Shown here: piece by piece, positions 37,645-47,265 of the stretch
Layout of the letters: each line of letters opens with the position of its first letter
Position numbering within the stretch: the stretch's first letter is position 1
NCBI GenBank assembly: GCA_030247675.1
Contig: JAOTRX010000002.1
Coordinates: forward strand, 372,001-436,000
Origin: Desulforhopalus sp.
GTDB lineage: Bacteria > Desulfobacterota > Desulfobulbia > Desulfobulbales > Desulfocapsaceae
Length of the DNA: 64,000 nt
Direction: 5' to 3'
Program-made: the position numbers and the translations under genes
The notes under the pieces: generated by a model
Seen by the model: only the letters and a program-made list of their open reading frames with translations
Told to the model about the DNA's origin: nothing
Database searches by the model: none

Positions 37645-38218
37645 AGTAGCATTCCCTTACCGAGGCAATGGCCTTGTCGTCCCGGGCGATCGCTTCGGCC
37701 AGCTGCCAGGTTTCTTTGGCAAAAAGCGGGCGAAGGGGCTGTTCAACGTGGAGAAAATGATTGAAGGCGGCTCGCAGCTGCTGGTCCCATATGTCACTGT
37801 AGCTGAGAAGGTCGTCGGGGTAAACGACTGACCGCTCCCCGCCCTCGGCATCCACTGGAAAAGGGGCGATGATATTGAAGGTGCCGTAGTCGTTGGTCAG
37901 TTCCTCGCCTACCTTGATATCACGGATGGCCAGCTCAAAACCGTAGGGGGTGAGGCAGCAGTTCGGCCAGAAGCTGTGGTTGATAAACCGCTCGTTGTCC
38001 CAGCAAAAGATCAGGTTGCCCTTGTTGTTACGATAGGAATAGGTGAGGATGGCGTCCCGGCAGGGCTCGGACATGCCGTTCAGCTTGGCCATGGGAATCT
38101 CCCGGTCGAGGTCGTCAAACACCCAAGTGACAGTGCCGAGGGGGATTCTCTCCGTTGCCACCACGCCGTTGCCCTTGGTGTCGTTAATGTAGGCTACCTT
38201 GGTGCAGGGAATGATCAT
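37622..38218 (-). CDS. SET-domain protein (candidate protein lysine methyltransferase)
   Basis: The 198 residues hold a compact SET domain: start segment KGNGVVATERIPLGTVTW, the pseudoknot motifs ERFINHSFWPNC (NHSxxPN) and GEELTNDYG, which bind SAM and form the active site. About 65 C-terminal helical residues follow. No post-SET cysteines are seen. It lies 6 bp after a GNAT acetyltransferase gene, itself overlapping an ATP-grasp ligase, so all three probably act on one protein or peptide target. Confidence 0.8.
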   Translation of the reverse strand: MIIPCTKVAYINDTKGNGVVATERIPLGTVTWVFDDLDREIPMAKLNGMSEPCRDAILTYSYRNNKGNLIFCWDNERFINHSFWPNCCLTPYGFELAIRDIKVGEELTNDYGTFNIIAPFPVDAEGGERSVVYPDDLLSYSDIWDQQLRAAFNHFLHVEQPLRPLFAKETWQLAEAIARDDKAIASVRECYFNEERRS

Positions 38219-38224
38219 GGTTAG

Positions 38225-38689
38225 TTATATCGAGGAGATAGGTTTACGCATGAGAATCGCGTGGCCGCCGTCTTCATAATAGCCATAGCGAAATCCATAC
38301 TGTTCAAAGCCATGTTTTGTATAGAGATTGATGGCGGCGGTATTGCCGTCGCCAACCTCCAGGGTAAGCATATGGCAGCTGGCCTTTTGCGCTCTCTTTT
38401 CCAGCTCCGCCAGTAATTTACCGGCAAGTCCCTGGTTCCTTGCGGCGGCGACCATGCCAAATGAGTAAATCCGCATTTTTCTGCTGTTTTTTCGGGAGAG
38501 CAATACGGCATAGCCGATGATTTCTGGCGCTTGCAGTCGTCTGGCAACGATGACATGGGCGTGGCGTATCAGGTGCCGCAGACTCTTTTTCGAACAGCGG
38601 TCGGTATGGAAAAGCGCAATCTCCAGGGCGGCCAGCTGGTCGACATCGGCAACGACGGCCGGGCTAAAGACAACCTCTTGCCCCGTCAT
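38225..38689 (-). CDS. GNAT-family N-acetyltransferase (RimI-like)
   Basis: The 154 residues have a GNAT fold with motif A around FGMVAAARNQGLAGKLLAELEKRA (acetyl-CoA pyrophosphate loop Q/RxxGxG/A), LTLEVGDGNTAAINLYTKHGFEQYG (motif B) and a final beta strand. The resemblance is to RimI-type protein N-acetyltransferases. Its ATG overlaps the stop of the upstream ATP-grasp gene by 4 bp, so the two are translationally coupled. Confidence 0.83.
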   Translation of the reverse strand: MTGQEVVFSPAVVADVDQLAALEIALFHTDRCSKKSLRHLIRHAHVIVARRLQAPEIIGYAVLLSRKNSRKMRIYSFGMVAAARNQGLAGKLLAELEKRAQKASCHMLTLEVGDGNTAAINLYTKHGFEQYGFRYGYYEDGGHAILMRKPISSI

Positions 38690-40164
38690 TTGTGCTGTTT
38701 GTGATTGAGGCGGTTGACAAATTCCCGGAGGATGATCCGGTAGAGCTCGTTACCCATGATCTTATCCTCGACACCGTGCTCGATGGAAGGGTTGTCGTTG
38801 ATCTCAATGACCATCGGCTGGTCGTCGATCACCTTGATGTCGACTCCGTACAGGCCCTTGCCGACCAATGTGGTGGCCCTGACGGCCAGCTTGCGCACCT
38901 TGGTGGGGATATCATAGAGGGGGATGGTCTGGTAGCCGCCTTCCTTGGGGATGCCGTTGGCCCGGTGCTGGATGATCTGCCAGTGGCCGCGGGCCATGTA
39001 GTACTTACAGCCATAGATGCATTCGCCACCGAGAATGCCGATACGCCAGTCATAATCGGTCGGCAGGAATTCCTGGACCAGGAGAATCGACGAGCGGTAA
39101 AAAAGTTCGGCAATGGTCTTTTCATATTCCTGCTGGTTGGTGACCCTGGTGACGCCGATGGAGAACGAGCCATCCGGCACCTTGACCACCATGGTTTTAC
39201 CAAGGGCCTGACTAAGTTCCTGGTAGCTTGCCGGGTTGGTCTTAAAAACCAGGCGCGACTGCGGACAGGGGACCTTCTCCCGGTCGAGGAGTTCCTTCAG
39301 GTAGACCTTGTTGGTGCAGCGGATGATCGAGGTCGGGTCGTCGATAACCACCATATCACCTTGCTGGGCCTTCTTGGCCAGCTGGTAGGTGACGTGGTTG
39401 ACCGCCGTTGTCTGGCGGATGAACAGGGCGTCGAACTCCATCAGCCGTGAGGAATCGTCGGCGGTGATCAATTCGGCGTTGATATTCATTTTTTTCGCCT
39501 CGGAGACAAAGAGATGCAGCGCCGACAGGTTGCTGGGCGGGATCTTTTCCTTCGGGTCGTGGAGGATGGCCAGGTCGTAGCCGAAGGGCTTGCGGCTTTT
39601 CGGATATCGCCAGATCTTTTTATTGAAGCGGTCGATGGCGTTGGCGAAAAGGGTCTGCTGGGCATCGTCAAGTTCGCTGAGGGCCATGGTTCGAAAGTGT
39701 TCGAGCTGGGTGAACTTGCTGTCGGAAAAGGTCGCCCGCAGCATGGGAAAGGGGAACTGGTCGAAGATAAATTTGGCAAGACGCCGCAGTGATGGGTCTT
39801 CGCAGTCGCCAAAAAAGATATCGAGGGTGCAGGCCGAGGCGTCGCCATGGGGCGTAGGGCTGCCGCAGACCCAGGAATGGCAGGTTTTCTTGAGCAGGCC
39901 CTGGAGCTTGATGGTACGGTCGCAATCAAGGCTGTTGATGGCATCGACGGAGGGGATGACCTTGTGTTTACGGGCCTGCGCCAGCAAGGAGCAGTAGTAA
40001 CCTTCGGAGTTGTAGCTGAGATCACTGCATAAATTGATAATCAGCAGCCGCTCCTGGCTCAATTGCTCATTTTGCAGGTATTCTCCGGCGGTAATGGTGC
40101 TCTCGGTTTCGTAATAAGGTTTCCAGTCGGAGGCCTTATCGAGGATAATCAGGGTGGTATGCAT
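38686..40164 (-). CDS. RimK-like ATP-grasp ligase with RLAN N-terminal domain
   Basis: The 492 residues have an N-terminal domain of the RLAN type (about 1-190), then a RimK-type ATP-grasp domain (about 285-480): KVPDGSFSIGVTRV, LLVQEFLPTDYDWRIGILGG, and GVDIKVIDDQPMVIEINDNPSIEHG with the Mg/ATP acidic residues. RimK-type enzymes form peptide bonds, for example adding glutamate to protein C-termini. RLAN/ATP-grasp proteins are commonly encoded beside GNAT enzymes, as here. The start codon lies 2 bp from copy D of the dispersed element, whose end must form the ribosome-binding region. Confidence 0.85.
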   Translation of the reverse strand: MHTTLIILDKASDWKPYYETESTITAGEYLQNEQLSQERLLIINLCSDLSYNSEGYYCSLLAQARKHKVIPSVDAINSLDCDRTIKLQGLLKKTCHSWVCGSPTPHGDASACTLDIFFGDCEDPSLRRLAKFIFDQFPFPMLRATFSDSKFTQLEHFRTMALSELDDAQQTLFANAIDRFNKKIWRYPKSRKPFGYDLAILHDPKEKIPPSNLSALHLFVSEAKKMNINAELITADDSSRLMEFDALFIRQTTAVNHVTYQLAKKAQQGDMVVIDDPTSIIRCTNKVYLKELLDREKVPCPQSRLVFKTNPASYQELSQALGKTMVVKVPDGSFSIGVTRVTNQQEYEKTIAELFYRSSILLVQEFLPTDYDWRIGILGGECIYGCKYYMARGHWQIIQHRANGIPKEGGYQTIPLYDIPTKVRKLAVRATTLVGKGLYGVDIKVIDDQPMVIEINDNPSIEHGVEDKIMGNELYRIILREFVNRLNHKQHK

Positions 40165-40166
40165 GG

Positions 40167-40220
40167 TTATACCGCAAGGGCATAAGTTACGTTTGAGCAG
40201 GCAAGCTGTTCAACTCAGCT
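40167..40220 (-). repeat. Dispersed two-hairpin element, copy D
   Basis: On the minus strand: AGCTGAG, arms TTGAACAG and CTGCTCAA (one mismatch), then CTTATGCC-CTTGC-GGTATAAC. It fills the space directly before the ATP-grasp start codon (2 bp), so hairpin 2 would cover its ribosome-binding region. Upstream lies citrate synthase on the same strand. Confidence 0.85.
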
Positions 40221-40232
40221 TTAAACCTTAAG

Positions 40233-40267
40233 CTGCCGACCGGATTCGTCAAGATACCGGCCGGCAG
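40233..40267 (-). other. Inverted repeat after citrate synthase
   Basis: Arms CTGCCGACCGG and CCGGCCGGCAG (one mismatch) with a 13-nt loop lie 46 bp after the citrate synthase stop. The run that follows on the minus strand (CTTAAGGTTTAAAG) is only weakly T-rich, so termination is uncertain. Confidence 0.4.
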
Positions 40268-40312
40268 ATGGGTGTTCCGGCAAAGCGCAGTTGGTATTCC
40301 TGGTGCAGACGC

Positions 40313-41473
40313 TTACCCGTGGATCCGTTCTTTGATTGGGATGTAGCAATACGACTTCGGCCCGATATACTCGGCGCGGGGGCGAATGAGTTTGTTGTTG
40401 CTCCATTGTTCAAGTATGTGTGAGGTCCAGCCGATGGTCCGGCTTATGGCAAAAATCGGGGTAAAGAGATCCGTTGGTAAACCGATGGCGTGGTACAGAG
40501 ACGCAGTATAGAGGTCAACGTTGGGGAAGACCTTGGTTTTTTCGACCACAACCTTCTGGATTTCCTGAGTGATTTCGAAGAATGTGGTGTCACCGGCCCT
40601 TTCTGATAAAATCCTGGCGTAGTCACGCAATGGGTCAACGCGCGGATCTTCACAACGGTAAACCCGGTGGCCAAAGCCGGGGATCTTCTCTTTCGCCGCC
40701 AGCTTGTTCTCGATGTAGGCCCGGGCCTTGCCGGGTTCACCGATCTCTTGGAGCATGAGCATGACCTCGGTATTGGCGCCGCCATGCAGCGGGCCTTTCA
40801 GGGTGCCGATCGCCGAGGTTACCGAGGAATAGATATCGGCCATGGTCGAGGCGGTGACCCGGGCGGAAAAAGTCGAGGCATTGAGTTCATGGTCGGCGTG
40901 GAGGATAAGGGCGGCGTCGAAGGCCTTTTCAACCACCGGGTCGGGTTCTTTGCCGAACAGGGCGTAGAGAAAGTTATAAGCTATGCCGTGACCGGGAAGG
41001 GGCTTCAGCGGCTCTTTGCCCTCGCGCAGCCGCTGGTGGGCGGCGATAAGCAGTGGGATGCGCAGGGCAAGGCGCTGTGCCTTGCGCAGGCTGGCGTCGA
41101 GGCCGGTATTGCCGCTGTCCGGGTCCCAGTGGCCTAGGGAGGAAACGGCGGTACGGATGACCTCCATCGGCGTAGCGGCCTTGGGAAACATCCTGAGGAT
41201 CATCACCGTTTCGATGGGCAGGGCCATGGAGCCGGTAAATCCGGCAAGAAATGCCTTGAATTCGGTGGGTCGCGGCAGTGCCCCGTACCAAAGAAGGTAG
41301 GCAACCTCTTCAAAGGTCGAATGCTTGGCGAGTTCAATGGCATCGTATCCGCGATAGATCAGGGTGCCGGCATCGCCGTCGATATAGCAGATCTCGGACT
41401 CACAGATGGTGATGTCGGCAAGTCCGAGACCGACATTTTGTGATGGGGCCTCCTTTTCCGCCGTGCTTGACAT
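40313..41473 (-). CDS. Citrate synthase (short bacterial type)
   Basis: The 386 residues are near the length of CitZ-type enzymes, shorter than the E. coli GltA type, with no N-terminal zinc-like domain. The catalytic residues are His230 (GPLHGGAN), His269 (GFGHRVYR) and Asp320 (PNVDLYTAS), and HADHELNAS lies at 192-200. It condenses acetyl-CoA with oxaloacetate, linking beta-oxidation to the TCA cycle. 2-methylcitrate synthase belongs to the same family, but no prp genes are nearby. GGAGGAAGTACC precedes the ATG on the minus strand. Confidence 0.88.
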   Translation of the reverse strand: MSSTAEKEAPSQNVGLGLADITICESEICYIDGDAGTLIYRGYDAIELAKHSTFEEVAYLLWYGALPRPTEFKAFLAGFTGSMALPIETVMILRMFPKAATPMEVIRTAVSSLGHWDPDSGNTGLDASLRKAQRLALRIPLLIAAHQRLREGKEPLKPLPGHGIAYNFLYALFGKEPDPVVEKAFDAALILHADHELNASTFSARVTASTMADIYSSVTSAIGTLKGPLHGGANTEVMLMLQEIGEPGKARAYIENKLAAKEKIPGFGHRVYRCEDPRVDPLRDYARILSERAGDTTFFEITQEIQKVVVEKTKVFPNVDLYTASLYHAIGLPTDLFTPIFAISRTIGWTSHILEQWSNNKLIRPRAEYIGPKSYCYIPIKERIHG

Positions 41474-41522
41474 GGTACTTCCTCCGTTAGTGTGTGCAAA
41501 TGTTGATTGATGGGTGTTGCGA

Positions 41523-44500
41523 TTATACCACAGATACTGGTGGCCTTGGTTTTTTTGATCGACCCTTCAGCCACTGCTGCAGCTTTTCCATGTAGATGTA
41601 AAAGACCGGGGTGACGTAGAGGGTCAGTGTCTGGGAAAACAGCAGGCCGCCGACCACGGCAAGGCCAAGGGGCCGCCGCGACTCAGCACCGGCGCCGTAG
41701 CCGAGGGCGATCGGCAGGCCGGCCATCAGCGCCGCCATGGTGGTCATCATGATCGGCCGGAAACGGATGATGCAGGCCTCATGGATCGCCTCCTCCGCGC
41801 TCTTGCCCTGGGCCTGCGCGACTACCGCGAAGTCGATCATCATGATGCCGTTCTTTTTCACCAGGCCGATGAGCATGATGATGCCGACAAAGGCGTAGAT
41901 CGACAGCTCGGTGTTGAAGAGGAGCAGGGTCAGCACCGCGCCGAATCCGGCAAAGGGCAGGGCGGTGAGGATGGTCAGCGGATGGATGAAGCTCTCGTAG
42001 AGGATGCCGAGGACGATATAGATGACGACGATGGCCAGGGCGAGCAGCCAGCCCATGCTGCCCTGGGCCTCCTGAAACTGCTGGGCGTTGCCCTGGAAGG
42101 AGGCGTTGACGCCGTCGGGCAGGACGGTGGCGTTGAGTTTTTTCAGATCGGCGAGGATATCACCCAGGGCGACACCGGGTTTGGTGTTAAACGACAGGGT
42201 AACCGACGGTAACTGGCCGGTATGATTGATGGACAGGGGGCCAACGCCTTGCCGCAGCGCTGCCACCGAGGTGAGCGGCACCAGCTTGCCCTGGCTGGAG
42301 CGGACGTAGAGCTTGTCGAGTACCGAGGCGTCGGTGCGGTAGCGCGGCTGGAGCTCCATGATGACGTCGTACTGATCGGTGGCGCCGTTGATCGTCGAGA
42401 CCACCCGGGTACCGTAGGCACTGTACAGGGTTTCTTCGACCTGTTTTGGCGAGATACCAAGGAGCAGTGCCCGGTCGCGGTTGATCTCGATGTTCAGCTC
42501 GGGGTTCTCCAGCTGCAGGTCGCTGGAGACGTCAAGGAGGCTCGGCATCTCCTTCATCGCCAGTTCGAGTTTTTTTGCCGACGAGTACAGGAGGTCGAGG
42601 TCGATGGCCTGCAGGGTCATCTGATACTGGCTGCGGGCACGGCGGCCGCCGATGTTGACCGGCGGGCGGTTGATGGGCATGGCGCGGATGCCCGGCACTG
42701 AGTTGAGCTGCGGCCGGAGGATCTGGATGACCTGATCGACCGATTCCTTGCGCTGCGCCCGAGGCTTGAGGACGACGAGCATGAAGGCCGAGGAGTCGAC
42801 GTCGACCATGAAGCGGTCGACGTTGGGGTTTTTCTGGAGGATGGCCGCCAGCCGCATGGAGTTGCCGACCACCGAAGGCCAGGATGCATCCTGCGCCGTT
42901 TCCGTTGAAATCATTATCATATCGCGATCTTCCGCGGGGATGAAGCCTTTTGGCACGAGAGCGAACAGGTACACCGTGCCGGCCAGCATGATCAGGGAGA
43001 ACAGCAAAGTGGCGAGGCGGTGGCGGAGGACAAAGAGCAGGCTGCGGTCATACCAGCCGACCATTGCCTGATATATCCGCTCGGTGGCCTGGTAGATTTT
43101 TCCGTGGCGGATGAGGTGCGGCTCACGGAGAAAACGGCTGGCGAGCATCGGGGTCAGGGTCAGGCTGATGATGCCGCTGACGAGAACCGCTATGCCAATG
43201 GTTACGGCGAACTCCCGGAACAGCCGGCCCATCATGCCGCCGAGGAAGAACAGGGGAATGAAGATCGCCACCAGGGAAATAGTCATGGAGACGATGGTGA
43301 AGCCGACCTCTTTTGCCCCGTCGAGGGCGGCCTGCATGCGGCTCTTGCCCATCTCCATATGACGGACGATGTTCTCCAGCATGACGATGGAGTCATCGAC
43401 GACAAAGCCGACCGACAGGGTGAGGGCCATCAGTGACATATTGTCGAGGCTGTAACCCAGCGTGTACATGACGGCGAAGGTACCGACGATGGACATCGGC
43501 AAGGACAGGCTGGGGATGACTGTCGCCGAGATATTGCGGATAAAGAGAAAGATGACCATGACCACCAGGGCGAGGGTGAGGGCCATGGTGAACTGGATAT
43601 CCTCGACCGAGTCCTTGATCGGCAGGCTGCCGTCGCGGAGAACGGTGAGTTTGGTCGAGGCCGGCAGGGACTCGGTAAGGCCCGGCAGGGTGGCCTTTAC
43701 CGCCTCGGCCACCGCCAGGGTGTTCATCCCCGGCTGCTTGTAGACGGCGAGAAAGATCGACTGGGCCTTGCTGTCTCTGGTGAAGAACCAGGCGGCCGAC
43801 TGGTCGTTCTCGACGCTGTCAAGGACTGTGGCGATTTCTCTCAGATGCACCGGCCGGCCGGCCCGCACGGCGACGACGATCTCGGCATACTCCTTTGCTT
43901 CGTTCAGCTGGCCGTTTGACTGCAGGGTGACTCGGCGCCGCTCGTCGTTCAGCTGGCCCATCGGCCGGTTGCTGTTCTGGGCATCAATGGCGGCAGCGAC
44001 CTCACCGACATCGATGCCCAGGCCCTGCATGGCCACTGGATCGAGCTGGACGCGCACCGCGTATTTCTGTGAACCGCGCACCTGCACCTGGGCGACGCCC
44101 TGGATGGTCGACAAACGCTGGCTCATGGTCTGGCCGTAGCGATCGAGGGCCGGCAGGGGCAGGGTCGGGCTGGACAGCGAGATATAGAGGATGGGGATAT
44201 CGGCGGGATTGGCCTTACGAAAGGTTGGCGGCGCGGGCATACCGTCCGGCAGGCGGCGGGTCGCCGAGCTGATCGCCGACTGCACGTCCTGGGCGGCGGA
44301 ATCGATGTCGCGCTCCAGGGAGAACTGCAGGGTGATCTGGGTGCGGCCGGTGGTGCTCACCGAGCTCATCGAATCGATGCCGGCGATGCTCGAAAACTCC
44401 TTCTCAAGGACGGTGGCCACCGAGGCGCCCATGGTCTCCGGGCTTGCCCCCGGCAGATTGGCAGTGACGTTGATGGTCGGATAGTCGACGTTGGGCAGGT

Positions 44501-44609
44501 CGCTGACCGGCAGCTGCCTGTAGGCGATGAGACCGAAGAGGAGGATGGTCAGCATGGTCAGGACGGTCATGACCGGCCGGCGGATGAAGATATCGGACAT
44601 GGAGATCAT
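41523..44609 (-). CDS. RND multidrug efflux permease (HAE1/MdtBC-like)
   Basis: The 1028 residues have the RND plan of 12 membrane helices and two large periplasmic loops. Visible features: FIRRPVMTVLTMLTILLFG (TM1), the proton-relay pair in SVGFVVDDSIVMLENIVRHME (TM4), LSPMLASRF-type LTLTPMLASRFL, and GIVMLIGLVKKNGIMMIDF (TM10). It exports drugs or toxic organics with proton import. It is the last gene of an operon whose adaptor and outer membrane factor lie upstream with 4-bp overlaps, so one transcript encodes the whole pump. A single permease is present, unlike the mdtB/mdtC pair. Confidence 0.9.
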   Translation of the reverse strand: MISMSDIFIRRPVMTVLTMLTILLFGLIAYRQLPVSDLPNVDYPTINVTANLPGASPETMGASVATVLEKEFSSIAGIDSMSSVSTTGRTQITLQFSLERDIDSAAQDVQSAISSATRRLPDGMPAPPTFRKANPADIPILYISLSSPTLPLPALDRYGQTMSQRLSTIQGVAQVQVRGSQKYAVRVQLDPVAMQGLGIDVGEVAAAIDAQNSNRPMGQLNDERRRVTLQSNGQLNEAKEYAEIVVAVRAGRPVHLREIATVLDSVENDQSAAWFFTRDSKAQSIFLAVYKQPGMNTLAVAEAVKATLPGLTESLPASTKLTVLRDGSLPIKDSVEDIQFTMALTLALVVMVIFLFIRNISATVIPSLSLPMSIVGTFAVMYTLGYSLDNMSLMALTLSVGFVVDDSIVMLENIVRHMEMGKSRMQAALDGAKEVGFTIVSMTISLVAIFIPLFFLGGMMGRLFREFAVTIGIAVLVSGIISLTLTPMLASRFLREPHLIRHGKIYQATERIYQAMVGWYDRSLLFVLRHRLATLLFSLIMLAGTVYLFALVPKGFIPAEDRDMIMISTETAQDASWPSVVGNSMRLAAILQKNPNVDRFMVDVDSSAFMLVVLKPRAQRKESVDQVIQILRPQLNSVPGIRAMPINRPPVNIGGRRARSQYQMTLQAIDLDLLYSSAKKLELAMKEMPSLLDVSSDLQLENPELNIEINRDRALLLGISPKQVEETLYSAYGTRVVSTINGATDQYDVIMELQPRYRTDASVLDKLYVRSSQGKLVPLTSVAALRQGVGPLSINHTGQLPSVTLSFNTKPGVALGDILADLKKLNATVLPDGVNASFQGNAQQFQEAQGSMGWLLALAIVVIYIVLGILYESFIHPLTILTALPFAGFGAVLTLLLFNTELSIYAFVGIIMLIGLVKKNGIMMIDFAVVAQAQGKSAEEAIHEACIIRFRPIMMTTMAALMAGLPIALGYGAGAESRRPLGLAVVGGLLFSQTLTLYVTPVFYIYMEKLQQWLKGRSKKPRPPVSVV

Positions 44610-45805
44610 GGCGTGGCCTTTCCTTTGGCCTGGCTATCCGTCCCCTCGCCTGCTTTCTTGCCCTTGCCCTGCTCCTCGACCCGGCTGCCGTTCACCAGCT
44701 GAAGCTGGCCTTCGGTGACCACCTTTTCGCCCGGGATCAATCCCGATTCGATGACCGTCATCCCGTCGAGACTTATCCCGGTGGCTACCTGACGGTCCTC
44801 GACGGTGCCGTCATCCTTTACCACAAAGATGTGCGGACCCTTCTGGCTGAGTTGTACCGCGGTGGCCGGCACGACGGTGAGGCCGGGGCGGGAGGTGAGA
44901 CGCAGACGGACATCAGTCATCTGTCCCGGCCAGAAGGTCCGTTCGCTATTGGCGAACTCCGCCTTGAGGCGCAGGGTTCCGGTGGTCTGGTCGATGGTAT
45001 TGTCGAGAAAGGCGAAGGTCGCGGGCAACGGCCCGCCAGGGGAGGCGAGAAAGATCTGCAAGCTACCCTCGTTGCGGTACTTAACGATATCGGAAAAATG
45101 CCTGCCGGGGACGGAAAAGGCGATCTTGATCGGCGCCACCTGATTGATGGTCAGCATCGCCGTATCGGCGTTTGCCTTAATGAGGTTGCCTTCGGTCACC
45201 TGCAGTTCACCGGTGCGGCCGTCGATGGGGGCGAAGATCGTGCAGTATTCCAGCTGCAACCGGGCGTTTTCCACCGCCGCTTCATCCGCCTTGATGGTCG
45301 CGGCAAGGGTCGCCACCTTGGTGGCCGCCTGCTCGGTTTGCTCGGTGGAGACATAGCCCTTTTTCACCGCCTTGCCGTAACGTTCGAGTTCCTGACGGGC
45401 GAGGTCGAGCTGCGCCCGGTCACGGATTAAAGTACCCTGCGCCTGGTTGAGCATGGCGGTAAAGGGGCGCGGGTCGAGGGAAAAGAGCGGGTCGCCCTTC
45501 TTCACATCATCGCCTTCCTTGAAATGGATACGCTGCAGGGTGCCGGTGACCTGCGCCTTAACCGCCACCGAGGCATTGGGCTCGGCGGTGCCGATGGCCT
45601 GGATCTCCACTGGAACCATTTGTTTGTCGCTGATGCCGATGGTTACCGGCACGGCGCGCTTTTTCGGACCGGCCTCGGCCTTGGCCTTACCGTTCGAGGT
45701 GTCGGAGCATCCGCCAAGGCTAAGAATGGCAAGAAGCAGCAGGAGAATTGGTGTTTTCAGGACTGGGCTGATAGCCCTTGTTGTGGGAGAGACGGTGATG
45801 GTCAT
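44606..45805 (-). CDS. RND periplasmic adaptor (membrane fusion lipoprotein)
   Basis: The 399 residues include a lipobox-bearing leader (LLLLLAILSLGGC). Lipoyl-like halves (SVAVKAQVTGTLQRIHFKEGDDVKKGDPLFSLD and APIDGRTGELQVTEGNLI) flank a long coiled-coil hairpin. Beta-barrel and membrane-proximal domains follow, ending in a Lys/Glu-rich tail. It links the inner membrane permease to the outer membrane factor. Its ends overlap both neighbours by 4 bp. Confidence 0.9.
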   Translation of the reverse strand: MTITVSPTTRAISPVLKTPILLLLLAILSLGGCSDTSNGKAKAEAGPKKRAVPVTIGISDKQMVPVEIQAIGTAEPNASVAVKAQVTGTLQRIHFKEGDDVKKGDPLFSLDPRPFTAMLNQAQGTLIRDRAQLDLARQELERYGKAVKKGYVSTEQTEQAATKVATLAATIKADEAAVENARLQLEYCTIFAPIDGRTGELQVTEGNLIKANADTAMLTINQVAPIKIAFSVPGRHFSDIVKYRNEGSLQIFLASPGGPLPATFAFLDNTIDQTTGTLRLKAEFANSERTFWPGQMTDVRLRLTSRPGLTVVPATAVQLSQKGPHIFVVKDDGTVEDRQVATGISLDGMTVIESGLIPGEKVVTEGQLQLVNGSRVEEQGKGKKAGEGTDSQAKGKATP

Positions 45806-47265
45806 GTCGGATTGTATGCGGGTGGAATTTTATCAACTTCCGAAGGCTCGGTGTTTTCGCCCTGCCAGCCACCGCCAAGGGCCTTGAAGATAGCTACCAG
45901 CGAGAGGGTCAGCCGCTGCCGGCTCTGCGCCAGTTGGTCTTCGGATTGGTACAGGGCCCGTTCACTTTGCAGGACATCGAGGAAACCGGTAAGCCCCGCC
46001 TCATACATGCCATTGGCGGTGGTCACTGCCTTTTTGCCGGAAGCGACGGCCTTGGTGAGAATGCCTTGGGTGTCCTGCTCAGCGGCAAAGGCGACGAGGG
46101 CATTCTCCACCTCGGCAAGGGCCGCAAGGACCGTCCCCTGGTACTCGGCCAGCGCCTGGTCGCGGCGGGCCTTGCCGATCTCAATACCGGCACGGATCCT
46201 TCCCTGGTCGAACAGCGGCAGGGATAGTGTCGGACCGATCGACCAGTAGCGGCTGCCGCTGGAGATCAGGTCGGAGAGGTTGCGGCTCTGCAGGCCGAGG
46301 AGTCCGGACAGGGAGAATTTAGGAAAGAGTTCGGCGGTGGCAACACCGATTTCGGCGGTGGCCGCTGCCAGCCGCCGCTCGGCGGCGCGAATGTCCGGGC
46401 GCTGGCGCAGTAGCTCCGACGGCAGGTTGACCGGTATCTGCGGCGGCACTTGGAGATCGCCGGTTTCTTTCGACAAACGGCTCGTCAGGCTGGCCGGGGC
46501 CTGGCCGAGAAGGATGGCCAGCTGGTGCATTGCCTGCTGTATTGAACGCTGGAGTGCCGGAAGTGCCGCCTTGGTAAGGGCCAGCTGGGTCTCGGCGTTC
46601 ATCAGGTCGAGTTCATTGCCCAGGCCCATCTGAAAACGTCCCCGGACCAGTTCGACGGTCTTTTCCTGGGCGGCGATATTATTGCGGGTTGTGACGAGCC
46701 GGCTCTGGTTGCCGCGTAGATCGAGATAATTACTCGCCACCTCCGCCTGCAGGGAGACGAGGACATCGCGCATGTCCTCGTGGCTGGCGGCGAGATTGGC
46801 CTCGGCAGCCTCTTTCGCCCTTTGCACACCGCCGAAGAGGTCGAGTTCCCAGCCGGCATCAAAGCCGAGCTGGAAGAGATCCTGCCTGCCGCCGGTTGAG
46901 CCGGTGTTGTCGCTGCGCCGGCTGGTACTTGCCCCGCCAGAGGCATCGAGAGAACCGCTTGCCCCGGCAATTATCCTCTGCGCCCTTGCCTCGCGAATTC
47001 TCGCTTCCGCCTTGCGCAGGCTGGGGTTGGCAGCGGTAGCCTCCGCTATCAGGGATTCGAGGAGCGGGTCATTGAATACGGACCACCATTTTGCGGATGT
47101 GCGACCCGGAGTGGGATCGATGACCGGGGTGGCGGCGTTCCACTGTTGTGGCATCTCCTGCGGCGGCGGTTGATAATTGGGGCCGACGGCGGTGCAGGCG
47201 GCAAGACAAAGAATGAACGCCGTGCCAAGCACACGCGGGGCGATTTGCCGACTATCGATTTTCAT
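45802..47265 (-). CDS. RND outer membrane factor lipoprotein (NodT/OprM-like)
   Basis: The 487 residues begin with a lipoprotein signal (LGTAFILCLAACTAVGPNYQPP). Two repeats of the outer membrane efflux domain follow (WWSVFNDPLLESLIAEA ... ; LPSELLRQRPDIRAAERRL ... ). This is typical of the TolC-like NodT family. It is the first gene of the pump operon; the start has AAGGAACTTCTCCGA before it. No regulator gene is adjacent. The 358-bp region upstream separates it from the divergent aspartoacylase-like gene. Confidence 0.9.
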   Translation of the reverse strand: MKIDSRQIAPRVLGTAFILCLAACTAVGPNYQPPPQEMPQQWNAATPVIDPTPGRTSAKWWSVFNDPLLESLIAEATAANPSLRKAEARIREARAQRIIAGASGSLDASGGASTSRRSDNTGSTGGRQDLFQLGFDAGWELDLFGGVQRAKEAAEANLAASHEDMRDVLVSLQAEVASNYLDLRGNQSRLVTTRNNIAAQEKTVELVRGRFQMGLGNELDLMNAETQLALTKAALPALQRSIQQAMHQLAILLGQAPASLTSRLSKETGDLQVPPQIPVNLPSELLRQRPDIRAAERRLAAATAEIGVATAELFPKFSLSGLLGLQSRNLSDLISSGSRYWSIGPTLSLPLFDQGRIRAGIEIGKARRDQALAEYQGTVLAALAEVENALVAFAAEQDTQGILTKAVASGKKAVTTANGMYEAGLTGFLDVLQSERALYQSEDQLAQSRQRLTLSLVAIFKALGGGWQGENTEPSEVDKIPPAYNPT

